Below are positions 53,683 through 63,233 of a stretch of 64,000 nucleotides of DNA, piece after piece. The position numbers and the translations under genes were made by a program. Under the pieces are notes generated by a model, which was not told where the DNA came from, searched no databases, and was given only the letters and a program-made list of their open reading frames with translations. This stretch comes from Gammaproteobacteria bacterium (GTDB taxonomy: Bacteria > Pseudomonadota > Gammaproteobacteria > JAJFKO01), in NCBI GenBank assembly GCA_028284465.1, contig JANQRR010000025.1, positions 1-64,000 of the forward strand. The letters are read 5' to 3'. How positions within the stretch are numbered: the first letter of the stretch is position 1; each line of letters opens with the position of its first letter.

Positions 53683-55747
53683 TCATTTTCTGTTTGAATT
53701 AGGCGTTGAAGAATTGCCTCCTAAGTTGGTCACGCCACTCATTGATCATCTGCACGCAAATGTCAGTAAGCAATTAATGCAAGCAGAATTATCATTCAAA
53801 GAAATAATATCGTATGCGACTCCGCGACGTTTAGCATTACTCATCACGGAATTAGTTGATAAACAACCTGATCGTGTTATCGAACGCAAAGGTCCAGCAA
53901 TCAAAGCAGCGTTTGATCCGCAAGGAAAACCAACTCCTGCGGCTTTAGGTTTTGCGCGGTCATGCGGAGTCAATGTTGATCAATTAATAGAAATAGACAC
54001 CGACAATGGCGCACGCTTGGGTTATTCACAAGCTGAAGCTGGAAAAACTACGATATCGTTATTGCCGGACATTTTTCATAAAGCATTAGCTAGCTTGCCT
54101 ATACCGCGACCGATGCGCTGGGGTGATAATGTTACAGAGTTTATTCGTCCTGTACATTGGTTAGTGATGTTATATGGCAATGATATTGTGCCAGCTGAGC
54201 TTTATGGCAATAACGCTGATCGTTACACCTATGGCCATCGATTTTTAGCGCCAGAAAAGCTTAATATTCCTCAAGCACGAGATTATGCGCAATTGTTATT
54301 TGACCAAGGTAAAGTGATTGTTGATTTGGCTAAACGCCAACAAACGATTGTTCAACAAGCTAAGCAGCATGCGCAACAACATAATGCGCAAGTGCTAATT
54401 GATGAAACATTATTAAGAGAAGTAGTTAATATTGTTGAGTGGCCTGTAGCCTGTTGGTGTGAGTTTGATCCAGCATTTTTACAAGTACCAGCGGAAGCAT
54501 TAATTGCAGCGATGCAAGATCATCAAAAATGTTTTCCAATCATTGATGCAAATAATAATTTATTAGCTAACTTTATTGCTATTAGTAATATTGAAAGTCG
54601 AGATCAGCAGCAAGTTATTGTGGGTAATCAGCGTGTCATGAGTTCACGCTTAGCCGATGCAAAATTTTTCTATGAAACTGATTGTAAGCAGAGTTTGGCA
54701 AGTCGGATCGAAGGCTTGAAACACATATTATTTCAAGCAAAATTGGGTACCTTATATGATAGAATTGAACGTTTACAAGTTATTGCGCAACAAATTGCCT
54801 CACGATTACAGTGCGATGAAGGGTTAGCACAGCGCGCAGCATTGTTATGTAAAACGGATTTATTAACCGATTTGGTTTATGAATTTCCTGAGCTACAAGG
54901 GATCATGGGATATTATTATGCGCGCAATGATAATGAACCTGAAGAGATAGCTCTGGCATTGCGTGAACATTATTTGCCGCGTTATGCAAAAGATGAATTA
55001 CCAACAACGCCATTAGGTTGTATCATTGCGATTACTGATCGGATAGAACGCTTAGTGGCAATTTTTAGTATCAATCAGGGTCCTACTGGAGAAAAAGATC
55101 CATTTGGATTGCGCCGTGCAGCTATTGGTTTATTACGCATAATCCTGGAAAAAAATATTGATCTCGATCTACAAGAGTTAATTAAGATAACGATTGCTAG
55201 CTATCAACAGACATTAGAAAATCCGCATACATTAAACGAGGTTATGGATTTTCTATTTGAACGTTTACGGCACTGGTATCAAAGTCATGATGTTTCGACA
55301 AATATCATTGCGGCAGTGTTAGCTAATAAGCCCACAAGTCCGTTAGATTTTCAATATCGGCTGGATGCAGTAAAGCATTTTTATACTCTACCTGAAGCTG
55401 AAAGTTTAGCTATTGCTAATAAACGGGTAAAAAATATTTTACAAAAGCAAGCAACAGATCTTGCTGGCACAGATACATTCGATGATAAAGTATTAAAGGA
55501 AACTGCAGAAAAAACGTTAGCACAATTAATTCGAGAAAAAGAAGTCGCAGTTTCGCCTTTAGTTGAGCAGCGTGATTACGTGAAAGTGTTAACCGAGTTA
55601 GCTACGCTAAAAGATCCTATCGATGATTTTTTTGATAACGTTATGGTAGTAGTTGATGATAAAAATTTACGTCAAAATCGCTTGGCGTTGCTGGCACGGT
55701 TACGAAATTTGTTTATTAAAGTTGCAGATATCTCATTATTGCCATGA
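53675..55747 (+). CDS. glyS: Glycyl-tRNA synthetase beta subunit
   Basis: 690 residues, the usual size for GlyS. It starts [13 protein letters not shown] and contains [40 protein letters not shown] and the HD-type [16 protein letters not shown] with [11 protein letters not shown]-terminal DALR-like anticodon-binding domain follows. It recognises tRNA-Gly for the alpha subunit. The start lies inside the end of glyQ, and its stop overlaps the gmhB start (ATGA), so three genes are translationally coupled. Confidence 0.98.
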   Translation: MTNHFLFELGVEELPPKLVTPLIDHLHANVSKQLMQAELSFKEIISYATPRRLALLITELVDKQPDRVIERKGPAIKAAFDPQGKPTPAALGFARSCGVNVDQLIEIDTDNGARLGYSQAEAGKTTISLLPDIFHKALASLPIPRPMRWGDNVTEFIRPVHWLVMLYGNDIVPAELYGNNADRYTYGHRFLAPEKLNIPQARDYAQLLFDQGKVIVDLAKRQQTIVQQAKQHAQQHNAQVLIDETLLREVVNIVEWPVACWCEFDPAFLQVPAEALIAAMQDHQKCFPIIDANNNLLANFIAISNIESRDQQQVIVGNQRVMSSRLADAKFFYETDCKQSLASRIEGLKHILFQAKLGTLYDRIERLQVIAQQIASRLQCDEGLAQRAALLCKTDLLTDLVYEFPELQGIMGYYYARNDNEPEEIALALREHYLPRYAKDELPTTPLGCIIAITDRIERLVAIFSINQGPTGEKDPFGLRRAAIGLLRIILEKNIDLDLQELIKITIASYQQTLENPHTLNEVMDFLFERLRHWYQSHDVSTNIIAAVLANKPTSPLDFQYRLDAVKHFYTLPEAESLAIANKRVKNILQKQATDLAGTDTFDDKVLKETAEKTLAQLIREKEVAVSPLVEQRDYVKVLTELATLKDPIDDFFDNVMVVVDDKNLRQNRLALLARLRNLFIKVADISLLP

Positions 55748-56277
55748 AACCAATTATTATTTTAGATCGTGATGGTGTCATCAATTATGATTCTGATGAA
55801 TACATCAAATCACCAGCAGAATGGCAGCCAATACCGGGTAGCCTGGCAGCGATTGCACGTTTAACAAAAGCGGGCTATCGCATTGCGGTTACCACCAACC
55901 AATCAGGTGTTGCTTTAGGTTTGTATGATGAAATTACGCTACAAGCCATTCATGAAAAAATGCAGCATGCAGTTGTCGCAATGGCTGGTAATATCGAGGT
56001 GATTTTTTATTGTCCACATCAAACAAGCGATAATTGTGATTGTCGTAAACCCAAGCCAGGCATGTTGCTAAAAGTGGGAGAATATTTTAAGGTTCCAGTG
56101 GATGATATTTATTATATTGGTGATAAATTAAGTGATATCCAAGCAGCGCAAGCTGTAAATTGTCGACCAATATTAGTTCGTACCGGCTATGGTAAACAAA
56201 CGCTAGCAGCGAATCCAAGTTTGGATGTTGACGTGTATGATGATTTAGCTGCGGCAGTTGATAGCATTTTACAATAG
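55744..56277 (+). CDS. gmhB: D-glycero-D-manno-heptose 1,7-bisphosphate 7-phosphatase
   Basis: 177 residues of the HAD superfamily. It has the nucleophile motif ILDRDGVINYD, the second motif TTNQSG, a zinc loop CPHQTSDNCDCRKPKPGM and the final acidic pair IGDKLSDIQAA. GmhB removes the 7-phosphate in ADP-heptose synthesis, so the organism should make heptose-containing LPS core. glyS-gmhB adjacency is common in gammaproteobacteria. It overlaps glyS by four bases. Confidence 0.95.
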   Translation: MKPIIILDRDGVINYDSDEYIKSPAEWQPIPGSLAAIARLTKAGYRIAVTTNQSGVALGLYDEITLQAIHEKMQHAVVAMAGNIEVIFYCPHQTSDNCDCRKPKPGMLLKVGEYFKVPVDDIYYIGDKLSDIQAAQAVNCRPILVRTGYGKQTLAANPSLDVDVYDDLAAAVDSILQ

Positions 56278-56297
56278 ACATAACAGAGGATAATTCT

Positions 56298-56423
56298 ATG
56301 AAGCATATCGGATGTGTAACCATTATTTGCATGTTGCTGAGCTTGCAAGGATGCGCTTACACCTTGGGTTATGCATTAGGCAGTGCTGTCCATTCAGCTC
56401 CGGGTTTAATAAGGCAAGTGTAA
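56298..56423 (+). CDS. Small lipoprotein, 41 residues
   Basis: A short gene with AGAGGA before its ATG. The product MKHIGCVTIICMLLSLQGCA has a charged start, a hydrophobic stretch and an LQGC lipobox, then only ~22 residues (YTLGYALGSAVHSAPGLIRQ). The mature peptide would be a lipid-anchored small protein rich in Gly, Ala and Ser. It could be an entericidin-like or stress-related lipoprotein, but no family match is claimed. It follows gmhB by 20 bases and converges on the AAA ATPase gene. Confidence 0.65.
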   Translation: MKHIGCVTIICMLLSLQGCAYTLGYALGSAVHSAPGLIRQV

Positions 56424-56427
56424 TAAG

Positions 56428-57726
56428 TTAGTCATTTTCTTGATAAAGAAATTGATAAACTGGCATACTTTGAACATTTTCGATTTTACCAGCATGTGGC
56501 GCTTTAGTTAGAATTAAACTGTTGTTGAATTGTCTTAGCATTTTTAAATCGTTGGCACGGATCTGCTCTGCCCACTTAATTTCAATAGCTTTGATCACCT
56601 TGCCTTGCAGCCATATAATATCGACTTCGCCCTGACCTTTAAAATAAAAGGTTTTGTTTAAACGGTAACAATGGCTTGCGACACAAGCTTCTACCAAATT
56701 ACTTTCGTTAATCAATGAATTTAGATAGCCTTCACGTTTTAACCAATGTGCAAGCGTTCGATAAATGAATGGATCAGTAAAGTGAAATTTTCGGTTTTTT
56801 CTTGGATAACCTTGTTTTTTATTTTGATCAAATGCTTGTAAATTTATTAAAATATCCATTCTTTCTAAGAATCGACAATAATCAATCAAAGTTTCTTTGC
56901 TGATTAAACCAACTTTTTGAGTTAACCTAGAGTAAGAAACTTGAGAAACTCCAATAGTTAGTAAAGTATGTAATATAGCTTTTAATGTGTCTTCACTTTT
57001 TTTATGCTTTAGAAAATCGCCACGAACCCATTGTTCGTAAGTAGCATAGGTTGCGGCAGTCACCTTACCGTGTTCTGCTAAGTCATTTATTGCGCGTAAG
57101 TAACCTCCACAAAGTAGATAATCTTGAAATAATGAAGATAGTGCTGTAGTTTTTGCTTTTGGTGCACATAATTTTACATACTCAGCAAAGGTTAGTGGAT
57201 ATAAATGAAAATCGGTCTGTGATGCTTTTCCTCGTCTTCCTGGGAAGCGCATTGCAGCATCTTTTAAAATGAGGGTGTCTGAGCCTGTGAGTAAACAAAG
57301 GCCATGAGTAAAATGCCCTTCATCAGCTAATGCTTTAATAACTCTATCCCAATCTTTAACAAAAGTGATCTCATCAATAATTAAAAGGAAGGGCTTTGTA
57401 GTGATTTCGTTAAGAAAAAAACGAATAATTTGCCCGAGTTCTTTAGCATCAAAAATTTCATCACACGGTAAATATAGTACTTGTGATGTTAAAAATAGTT
57501 TTTTTTGTAAACAATGTTTGACTAATAATTTACATGAAGTCGATTTCCCGACTTGTCTACCTCCAGTGAGAATATAAATACCTGGGGTATTAAAGTTTAA
57601 GTTGCGCCACCAGTTGAAACTATATTGATAAGATAATTGGGATAACGCTAGCAAATGTGGATCAGTTTGGTAGAAAGCAGTTTTGCTTTCTCTAAAACGG
57701 TTATGGATGAGATATTTGCTAAGCAT
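56428..57726 (-). CDS. AAA ATPase with DUF4143 domain
   Basis: 432 residues. The N-terminal AAA_14 domain has Walker A GGRQVGKST at about residues 55-63, Walker B FLLIIDEITF and a sensor LLTGSDT. The C-terminal half is DUF4143 with a winged-helix/nuclease-like end (FYFKGQGEVDIIWLQGKVIKAIEIKW, resembling a PD-(D/E)xK core E-VD-IEIKW). The function of this widespread family is unknown. The ATG after TTGAGGA is used. An upstream in-frame ATG lies within the palindromic operators and is unlikely. Confidence 0.85.
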   Translation of the reverse strand: MLSKYLIHNRFRESKTAFYQTDPHLLALSQLSYQYSFNWWRNLNFNTPGIYILTGGRQVGKSTSCKLLVKHCLQKKLFLTSQVLYLPCDEIFDAKELGQIIRFFLNEITTKPFLLIIDEITFVKDWDRVIKALADEGHFTHGLCLLTGSDTLILKDAAMRFPGRRGKASQTDFHLYPLTFAEYVKLCAPKAKTTALSSLFQDYLLCGGYLRAINDLAEHGKVTAATYATYEQWVRGDFLKHKKSEDTLKAILHTLLTIGVSQVSYSRLTQKVGLISKETLIDYCRFLERMDILINLQAFDQNKKQGYPRKNRKFHFTDPFIYRTLAHWLKREGYLNSLINESNLVEACVASHCYRLNKTFYFKGQGEVDIIWLQGKVIKAIEIKWAEQIRANDLKMLRQFNNSLILTKAPHAGKIENVQSMPVYQFLYQEND

Positions 57727-57783
57727 ATGGTCCTCAAGCGAGTAAATAATAGGACTCAGTAGGTGATGATTTAAGCATAGCAT

Positions 57784-57827
57784 ATTAGACAAATTTGTCT
57801 AGTACTCATTAGACAAATTTGTCTAGT
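57784..57827. promoter_or_regulatory. Two identical palindromic operators upstream of the AAA/DUF4143 gene
   Basis: The 20-base unit ATTAGACAAATTTGTCTAGT occurs twice, separated by four bases. Its core TAGACAAATTTGTCTA is a perfect 16-bp palindrome. The two centres are 24 bases apart, about two helical turns. The pair lies about 60 bases before the ATPase start, so a dimeric repressor binding side by side is likely. The binding protein is not known. Confidence 0.8.
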
Positions 57828-57890
57828 GACAATATAGGGGGGCAATCTGTGGGGTAATTTTTTTTAATATATTTTTAGGTACTTATATAA

Positions 57891-57922
57891 AAAAACAGCC
57901 ACTCAAATGAGTGGCTGTTTTT
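57891..57922 (-). terminator. Rho-independent terminator of the outer-membrane protein gene
   Basis: A long stem (AAAAACAGCCACTCA pairing with TGAGTGGCTGTTTTT, with a tiny loop), about 20 bases after the barrel-protein stop. On the minus strand it ends in a seven-base U-run. The A-run on the other side lets it act in both directions. Confidence 0.92.
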
Positions 57923-57943
57923 GAAGTAATTTGCAATAATGAT

Positions 57944-58666
57944 TTAGACAAATTTATACAACAAATCAAGTGAGATTTGATGTGGTAAGAAGAATCTTAC
58001 ACCATTATTGTCAGAAACTTCGTAGCCATTGTACATGGTACGTAAGCTAACATACTCACCGAGGTTCCATTGTAAACCTACGCCGTATATTAAAGCAAAA
58101 CCATCGAAGTCTTTGCTGTATCTAATGACGTTTTCTGGTCTGTTGAATGGAATGAATTTGGCATCAAAGTCGGCATCATAGTAGCCTGCACCAAGTTTAC
58201 CAAATAAATCGAGCCAGTCAGTTAGATGGATAGCGCCGGTACCAACTAGGCCGATGATGTAAGCATCATCAACACTACCTTTTACACGACCGATAAGCTG
58301 TCTTCTTAAGAATTGGCCTGATTGATCTTGTGCAAAAGCTGGTCTGAAACGATCTGAGTTAAAATCTTGATCACCAAAGTAGTTATAGAATAACTCTAAA
58401 CCATAATGATCATTGAATTGATAACCTAGAAATACGTTCCAACCGATGTCATCGTGACCATCTCTGAAAGTAATAGGATCGAATCCCGGTGGGACTTTAT
58501 GATCAATAAAATCTGATTGAAAGTTTGCAGTGTAATCAATACTTGCACCAAGATACACGTATCCTTCAGGAGGAGGTGGTGGAGCAAAGTCTGCTGCAAA
58601 AGCTTGGGAACCAATTAACGCTAAAGAAGCGATACCGATCCCGATTGATAATTTATTTAGCCTCAT
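57944..58666 (-). CDS. Outer-membrane beta-barrel protein (small porin-like)
   Basis: 240 residues. A signal peptide ends at AFAADF, followed by a short Pro-rich linker (APPPPPEGY). About eight amphipathic strands follow (YVYLGASIDYTANF, DIGWNVFLGYQFNDHYGLELFYNYFG, LFGKLGAGYYDADF, LIYGVGLQWNLGEYVSLRTMYNGYEV). The last strand is SLDLLYKFV, whose final residue is Val instead of the usual Phe. The start follows GGAGAG. This resembles OmpA-barrel/OmpW-like surface proteins. It is monocistronic with its own terminator. Confidence 0.85.
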   Translation of the reverse strand: MRLNKLSIGIGIASLALIGSQAFAADFAPPPPPEGYVYLGASIDYTANFQSDFIDHKVPPGFDPITFRDGHDDIGWNVFLGYQFNDHYGLELFYNYFGDQDFNSDRFRPAFAQDQSGQFLRRQLIGRVKGSVDDAYIIGLVGTGAIHLTDWLDLFGKLGAGYYDADFDAKFIPFNRPENVIRYSKDFDGFALIYGVGLQWNLGEYVSLRTMYNGYEVSDNNGVRFFLPHQISLDLLYKFV

Positions 58667-58975
58667 AGTTGAACTCTCCATTTCTTAAACAAGATAAAAA
58701 TAGCAACGAAAAATCAATAAAAGCATAACACCAAATTTCTATTTCACAAAATAAATTTATGAATTAATAAATTCAGCCTCACTACTTTCTTGCTTACTAA
58801 GTTTTTTATAAATAAAAAAACAAGCAAACATGCAACTAAGTTACTGCAAATGATCAACGATTTCAAACATTTTTTTAAAAAAAAATTAAAATTTGTCATT
58901 CTTTTATAGAAAATGAATTGTGATTGTGCAGTTTTATATATTTAATGTTTTAATAAAAAACAATTACCTAATTTT
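58667..58975. other. 309-base very AT-rich gap
   Basis: It must hold the promoter and leader of the outer-membrane protein gene and the end of the acylase transcript. I see no convincing open frame, hairpin or known motif. There are long A and T runs near 58870. Confidence 0.5.
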
Positions 58976-61384
58976 TTATGATGAGGTTTTAGGTAAAGGC
59001 AATAACATTAGCGACTTAACATGGTGCCATGAAGACGAGATTGAAGAAAGCGGTAAGTATTTTCCATTGCGCCAAAGGATCATTTGATCATTATAATGTT
59101 TACTAAATGGATTAGCAGATTGTCCTACTGTTATAATGTATGCGCTTTTATTGAAGTTAGCTAAGTCAATTATTTGACGGTAACCTGCACCTTCAACTTG
59201 AGTAAAGTTTTTTGGGTTATAGGTGCCAACGTTAACAGTATTATAACCACCGGGTGTTGTAATTGATCGATTCCAAATCCAGCCAAGCCATTTGCTGTTA
59301 CCTAAACCAGTTTCATTAAAGTCAGCATGATGGATTTTGCTCCATTGCCAATGCGCAGGATTATTTCCCAAACTTGTGGTTAGTGAATGCATTGCTTGCT
59401 GTAAGGTTTTGCTTAAAAACTTAGCGCAGGTTTGTTGAGCGCCACGGCGACAAAATGCATTGTTAGTTAATAGTTGCTGATAAATAAATAAAGCATTTGG
59501 AAATGATTGATAAATTTGCGCTGTTGCTGGCAGCATTTTGTTTAATTCACGATACCAAAAAGCAAAAATAGTAGCCCCTATACTTTTCATGGTCATTTTG
59601 CCGTGCCATCGTTTGAGGATTGTTAACGCTTGTTGACTCAAATCATCTAATGGCTTGGTGGTAAGCAACGTTGGCATAAGGGCTTGCCATACATAGCTTG
59701 CTACATCAGTTTGAATAGCTTGCATATCCTTTATAGTTAATTGTTTTGAACGCTGTAATAGTTGATCAATGCGCTCAATCCGGTAAGGCGGTGTTTCCCA
59801 ATGAAAAGTTAATGAGTAAGGATAAGCATTAGCAACAGCTTTATTATTGGCACTGGCAATAAATCCTTCAGGCGGATTGTAAACCCAAGGAAGTTTATTA
59901 AATGGAATAAAGCCAGCCCATTCACGATGTTGTGTTGGCATTACCGGCAAGGCACCATCCCAACCATGGCGCACCGGGATCTTTCCTGGCAGAAAATAAC
60001 CGATGTTGCCTTGAGTGTCGGCATAGACAAAATTTTGTGATGGGGTTATGTAATAGCGCAATGCATTGACAAACTGTTGCCAATTTTGTGCATAGTCAAG
60101 GGCAAGTATGCTTTGTGTTGTGGTATCGCCTGGTTGTAATGCAGTCCATTTAAGAGCAATAGGATTAGCCAATATTTTTTTAGTATGAATGGATTTAGCG
60201 AGCATAGCGTTAATGATAGGTCCATGCTTACTTGTTGATACAGTGAATTGCACATCAGGATTATTTCTAACTTTAATGGTTTCAGTAATAGTTTTTAGTT
60301 TGACATTCTTAGGCTCGATGTAGATGTCTTGCACATCAGGATTAACGTTAGTCATACCCCAAGCAATATGATCATTATGACCAATAATCACGCCTGGAAA
60401 ACCCGGCAAGGTAGCGCCGATCACATGTAAATTCGGGCCTTTTAATTCAGCTAAATACCAAATTGCAGGGAGTTGTAATTCTAAATGTGGATCATTTGCA
60501 AGAATTGGTTTACCTGTGCGAGTGAAACGTCCAGAAACAACCCAGTCATTAGAACCTTTGCCTGGATGATCAGCAATACCTAATTGACTCTTAACCTGTC
60601 GTGCAAGTTGTAGATAATGTTGCAAAGCGTAAATCGTATGCTGGCTAAGCTTGGCAATCATGGTATTTTGGACAACAAATAATTGTTTAATAGGCTGACC
60701 AATCAATTTCGATTGTCTTAAATCTTGTTTGCTTAAAATGACAGGCGCATTGCTGGGGTAAGGTGGCGCAAAAGTGGTTAATGCTTGTATGCCATATTGA
60801 CGAGCGATGAGCAAATTTCTAATTTTTGCACGCCAAGTAGTTTGTAAATCCCAAGCAAGAATTTTTTGCCAAGCAATACTATCAATATCTGTCCATGGTT
60901 TAGGTTTGTAGCGCAGCAAAAGAAATGGCAATGGCAAATGGCCGCGCGCTAAAAAGGCATTAACCCCCATAGTGTAACTATGAATAATGGCTTTAGTGTG
61001 TTTGTTCAAAGCGGGCCAAGCTGCTTGGGCTGCACGATAAAAGCCAAGCATGCGTAATTGTTTATCAGCAGTAACAGCACGAGTGCCAAAAATAGCAGCT
61101 AATGTGCCTTGCGCAATGCGTCGATGCATTTCCATTTGCCAAAAGCGATCTTGAGCATGCACAAAGCCAAGGGCAAAAAAAGCATCATTATCATTTTTAC
61201 TGGCAACAATATGAGGAATGCCATAGCCATCGCGATGAATTTCAACTTTACCTTGTAACCCGGCTAATGCTATGGTGCCAGTTTGTTGAATGCGAGTTTT
61301 GCTATAAATATATCCACCAAGTCCTATGGCCACTATGATCAATACGACGAGACCACTTAAAATCGATTTGCTGAAATTGCGCAT
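58976..61384 (-). CDS. Penicillin-acylase-family Ntn hydrolase
   Basis: 802 residues. An N-terminal signal anchor (LSGLVVLIIVAIGLGGYIYS) is followed by the alpha-chain start VEIHRDGYGIPHIVASKNDNDAFFALGFVHAQDRFWQMEMHRR. The autocleavage site GKGSNDWVV has nucleophile Ser278. The beta chain contains NDPHLELQLPAIWY and GFPGVIIGHNDHIAWGMTN. The enzyme matures into two chains in the periplasm and removes acyl groups from amides. Relatives act on penicillins, cyclic lipopeptides or acyl-homoserine lactones. The substrate cannot be told. It is divergent from ggt. Confidence 0.9.
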   Translation of the reverse strand: MRNFSKSILSGLVVLIIVAIGLGGYIYSKTRIQQTGTIALAGLQGKVEIHRDGYGIPHIVASKNDNDAFFALGFVHAQDRFWQMEMHRRIAQGTLAAIFGTRAVTADKQLRMLGFYRAAQAAWPALNKHTKAIIHSYTMGVNAFLARGHLPLPFLLLRYKPKPWTDIDSIAWQKILAWDLQTTWRAKIRNLLIARQYGIQALTTFAPPYPSNAPVILSKQDLRQSKLIGQPIKQLFVVQNTMIAKLSQHTIYALQHYLQLARQVKSQLGIADHPGKGSNDWVVSGRFTRTGKPILANDPHLELQLPAIWYLAELKGPNLHVIGATLPGFPGVIIGHNDHIAWGMTNVNPDVQDIYIEPKNVKLKTITETIKVRNNPDVQFTVSTSKHGPIINAMLAKSIHTKKILANPIALKWTALQPGDTTTQSILALDYAQNWQQFVNALRYYITPSQNFVYADTQGNIGYFLPGKIPVRHGWDGALPVMPTQHREWAGFIPFNKLPWVYNPPEGFIASANNKAVANAYPYSLTFHWETPPYRIERIDQLLQRSKQLTIKDMQAIQTDVASYVWQALMPTLLTTKPLDDLSQQALTILKRWHGKMTMKSIGATIFAFWYRELNKMLPATAQIYQSFPNALFIYQQLLTNNAFCRRGAQQTCAKFLSKTLQQAMHSLTTSLGNNPAHWQWSKIHHADFNETGLGNSKWLGWIWNRSITTPGGYNTVNVGTYNPKNFTQVEGAGYRQIIDLANFNKSAYIITVGQSANPFSKHYNDQMILWRNGKYLPLSSISSSWHHVKSLMLLPLPKTSS

Positions 61385-61459
61385 AATGTGTTCGTTCCTG
61401 TCTTATGTCGGCATTTTGTTATAGTATTACTTTCTTTGATATTAATCTGGGCTAAAGTT

Positions 61460-63166
61460 ATGCAAAAATTGAAATATAAATTAATGTTGATGTTAGGGTT
61501 ATTGGCCAACCTCAGTTTTGCTGCAACCTTGCCACCGGCACAAAGTAAAACTGATATGGTGGTAACTGATCAACAAATCGCGACCAAAGTAGGGTTACAG
61601 ATCTTAAATGCTGGCGGTAATGCTATCGATGCTGCAGTAGCTATCGGTTATGCTTTAGAGGTGGTATATCCTTCTTGCGGAAATTTAGGCGGTGGCGGTT
61701 TCATGCTGATCCGCTTTGCTGATGGTAGTACAAGGTTTTTAAATTTTCGCGAAACTGCTCCAGCAAAGTTAACGCCAAAAATGTTTCTTGATGCTCAAGG
61801 AAACGTTGACAAGCATAAAGCCAAATATAGTTACTTAGCCGCAGGTGTGCCGGGCACGGTAATGGGTTTAGATACCGCATTGAAACGTTATGGTACTATG
61901 ACCTTACCACAAGTCATGGCACCAGCGATTAAATTAGCGCGCGATGGTTTCATCCTCAATCGTAGAAACGTTGAATTATTGACGTCCAGAATTAAACGTT
62001 TTAAGCCACAAAAAAATATTGCTGACATTTTTTTTAAACATGGTGGACCTAAAGTAGGTGAATTATTGAAACAGCCACAATTAACTCGTACTTTAGAGTT
62101 AATTGCTAGCAAAGGTACTAAGGTATTTTACCAAGGTGAAATCGCGCGTGAAATTGTGAAAGCGAGCGATGAACATGGCGGCGTTATTTCATTACAGGAT
62201 TTAAAAAATTATAAAATTAGTGAAGAACAACCAATTAATTGTAATTATTTAGGCTATCATATCATTGCAGCACCACCGCCAAGTTCCGGAGGTGTAACGT
62301 TATGTGAAATGTTAAATATCACCAGCGCTTATCCGCTAGGATTTTTAGGATTTCACGCTGCTGCCAGTACTCATTATACAATTGAAGCGATGCGTTATGC
62401 GTATGCTGATCGTAATCGTTATTTAGGTGATCCGAAGTTTATTAATAATCCGATCAAAAGATTATTGTCAGCAAAACATGCTGCAACTATTAGACAAAAA
62501 ATTCAAGCATACCGTGCGGGTGATTCCAGGAAAATCGGTTTCAAAATTACAATTCATGAAGGTCATGAAACCACAAATTATGCTGTTGTCGATAAAGCCG
62601 GGAATGCGGTTGATGTCACCACGACATTAAATGGTTATTTTGGTAATCATTTAATTCCAGGTAATACCGGATTTTTCCTTAATAATGAAATGAATGATTT
62701 TACTATAAAAGTAGGCGCTCCAAATTTATTTCAATTAGTCCAAGGCAAAGCGAATCTACTAGCACCAGGTAAACAACCTTTAAGTTCAATGACACCAACG
62801 ATTGTCACACACAATAATAAATTATTTATGGTATTGGGAGCAGCTGGTGGGTCTACTATTATTACGCAAGTACTGGAAGTATTGCAGAATGTGATCGATT
62901 ATAAAATGAATCTGCAGCAAGCTGTAAGCGCATCACGTTTTCATATGCAATGGTTGCCGGATGTTGTGTTTATGGAGCCATATGCATTTTCAAATGATAC
63001 ATTGGCATTGCTTGAATTAATGGGTTATAGATTTCGTGTAGACGGTCCATATCATGTTAAGGAATGGGGCGCATTGAATGCGATTTTGCGTGACTCAAAA
63101 ACAGATCTGTTAATGGGGGCAACTGACCCACGAATTCCGTATTCATTGGCGAAGGGCAATAATTAA
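61460..63166 (+). CDS. ggt: Gamma-glutamyltransferase
   Basis: 568 residues. The signal peptide ends near LSFA-ATLPP, and this choice of start is favoured over a longer frame. The large chain has MVVTDQQIATKVGLQILNAGGNAIDAAVA and SCGNLGGGGFMLIR. Self-cleavage is expected before T371 in HETTNYAVVD, and the small chain has NNEMNDFT and the PLSSMTPTIV segment. It breaks glutathione and other gamma-glutamyl peptides in the periplasm. A lid-loop region is present after NNEMNDF. The divergent acylase gene begins 76 bases away, so promoters overlap. Confidence 0.95.
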   Translation: MQKLKYKLMLMLGLLANLSFAATLPPAQSKTDMVVTDQQIATKVGLQILNAGGNAIDAAVAIGYALEVVYPSCGNLGGGGFMLIRFADGSTRFLNFRETAPAKLTPKMFLDAQGNVDKHKAKYSYLAAGVPGTVMGLDTALKRYGTMTLPQVMAPAIKLARDGFILNRRNVELLTSRIKRFKPQKNIADIFFKHGGPKVGELLKQPQLTRTLELIASKGTKVFYQGEIAREIVKASDEHGGVISLQDLKNYKISEEQPINCNYLGYHIIAAPPPSSGGVTLCEMLNITSAYPLGFLGFHAAASTHYTIEAMRYAYADRNRYLGDPKFINNPIKRLLSAKHAATIRQKIQAYRAGDSRKIGFKITIHEGHETTNYAVVDKAGNAVDVTTTLNGYFGNHLIPGNTGFFLNNEMNDFTIKVGAPNLFQLVQGKANLLAPGKQPLSSMTPTIVTHNNKLFMVLGAAGGSTIITQVLEVLQNVIDYKMNLQQAVSASRFHMQWLPDVVFMEPYAFSNDTLALLELMGYRFRVDGPYHVKEWGALNAILRDSKTDLLMGATDPRIPYSLAKGNN

Positions 63167-63233
63167 CGTATAGTGACCCAGAAACGGCTACTTGGCGCAG
63201 AGTAAAGTTTGCACGACAATGTGAGGCTCATAA

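Noticed and set aside
57724..57792. Upstream start of the AAA/DUF4143 protein
   Set aside because: That ATG sits within the first palindrome and has no ribosome site; TTGAGGA precedes the ATG at 57726.
57784..57827. Recombination or attachment site
   Set aside because: No integrase or mobile genes are near, and two identical symmetric units upstream of a gene fit operators better.
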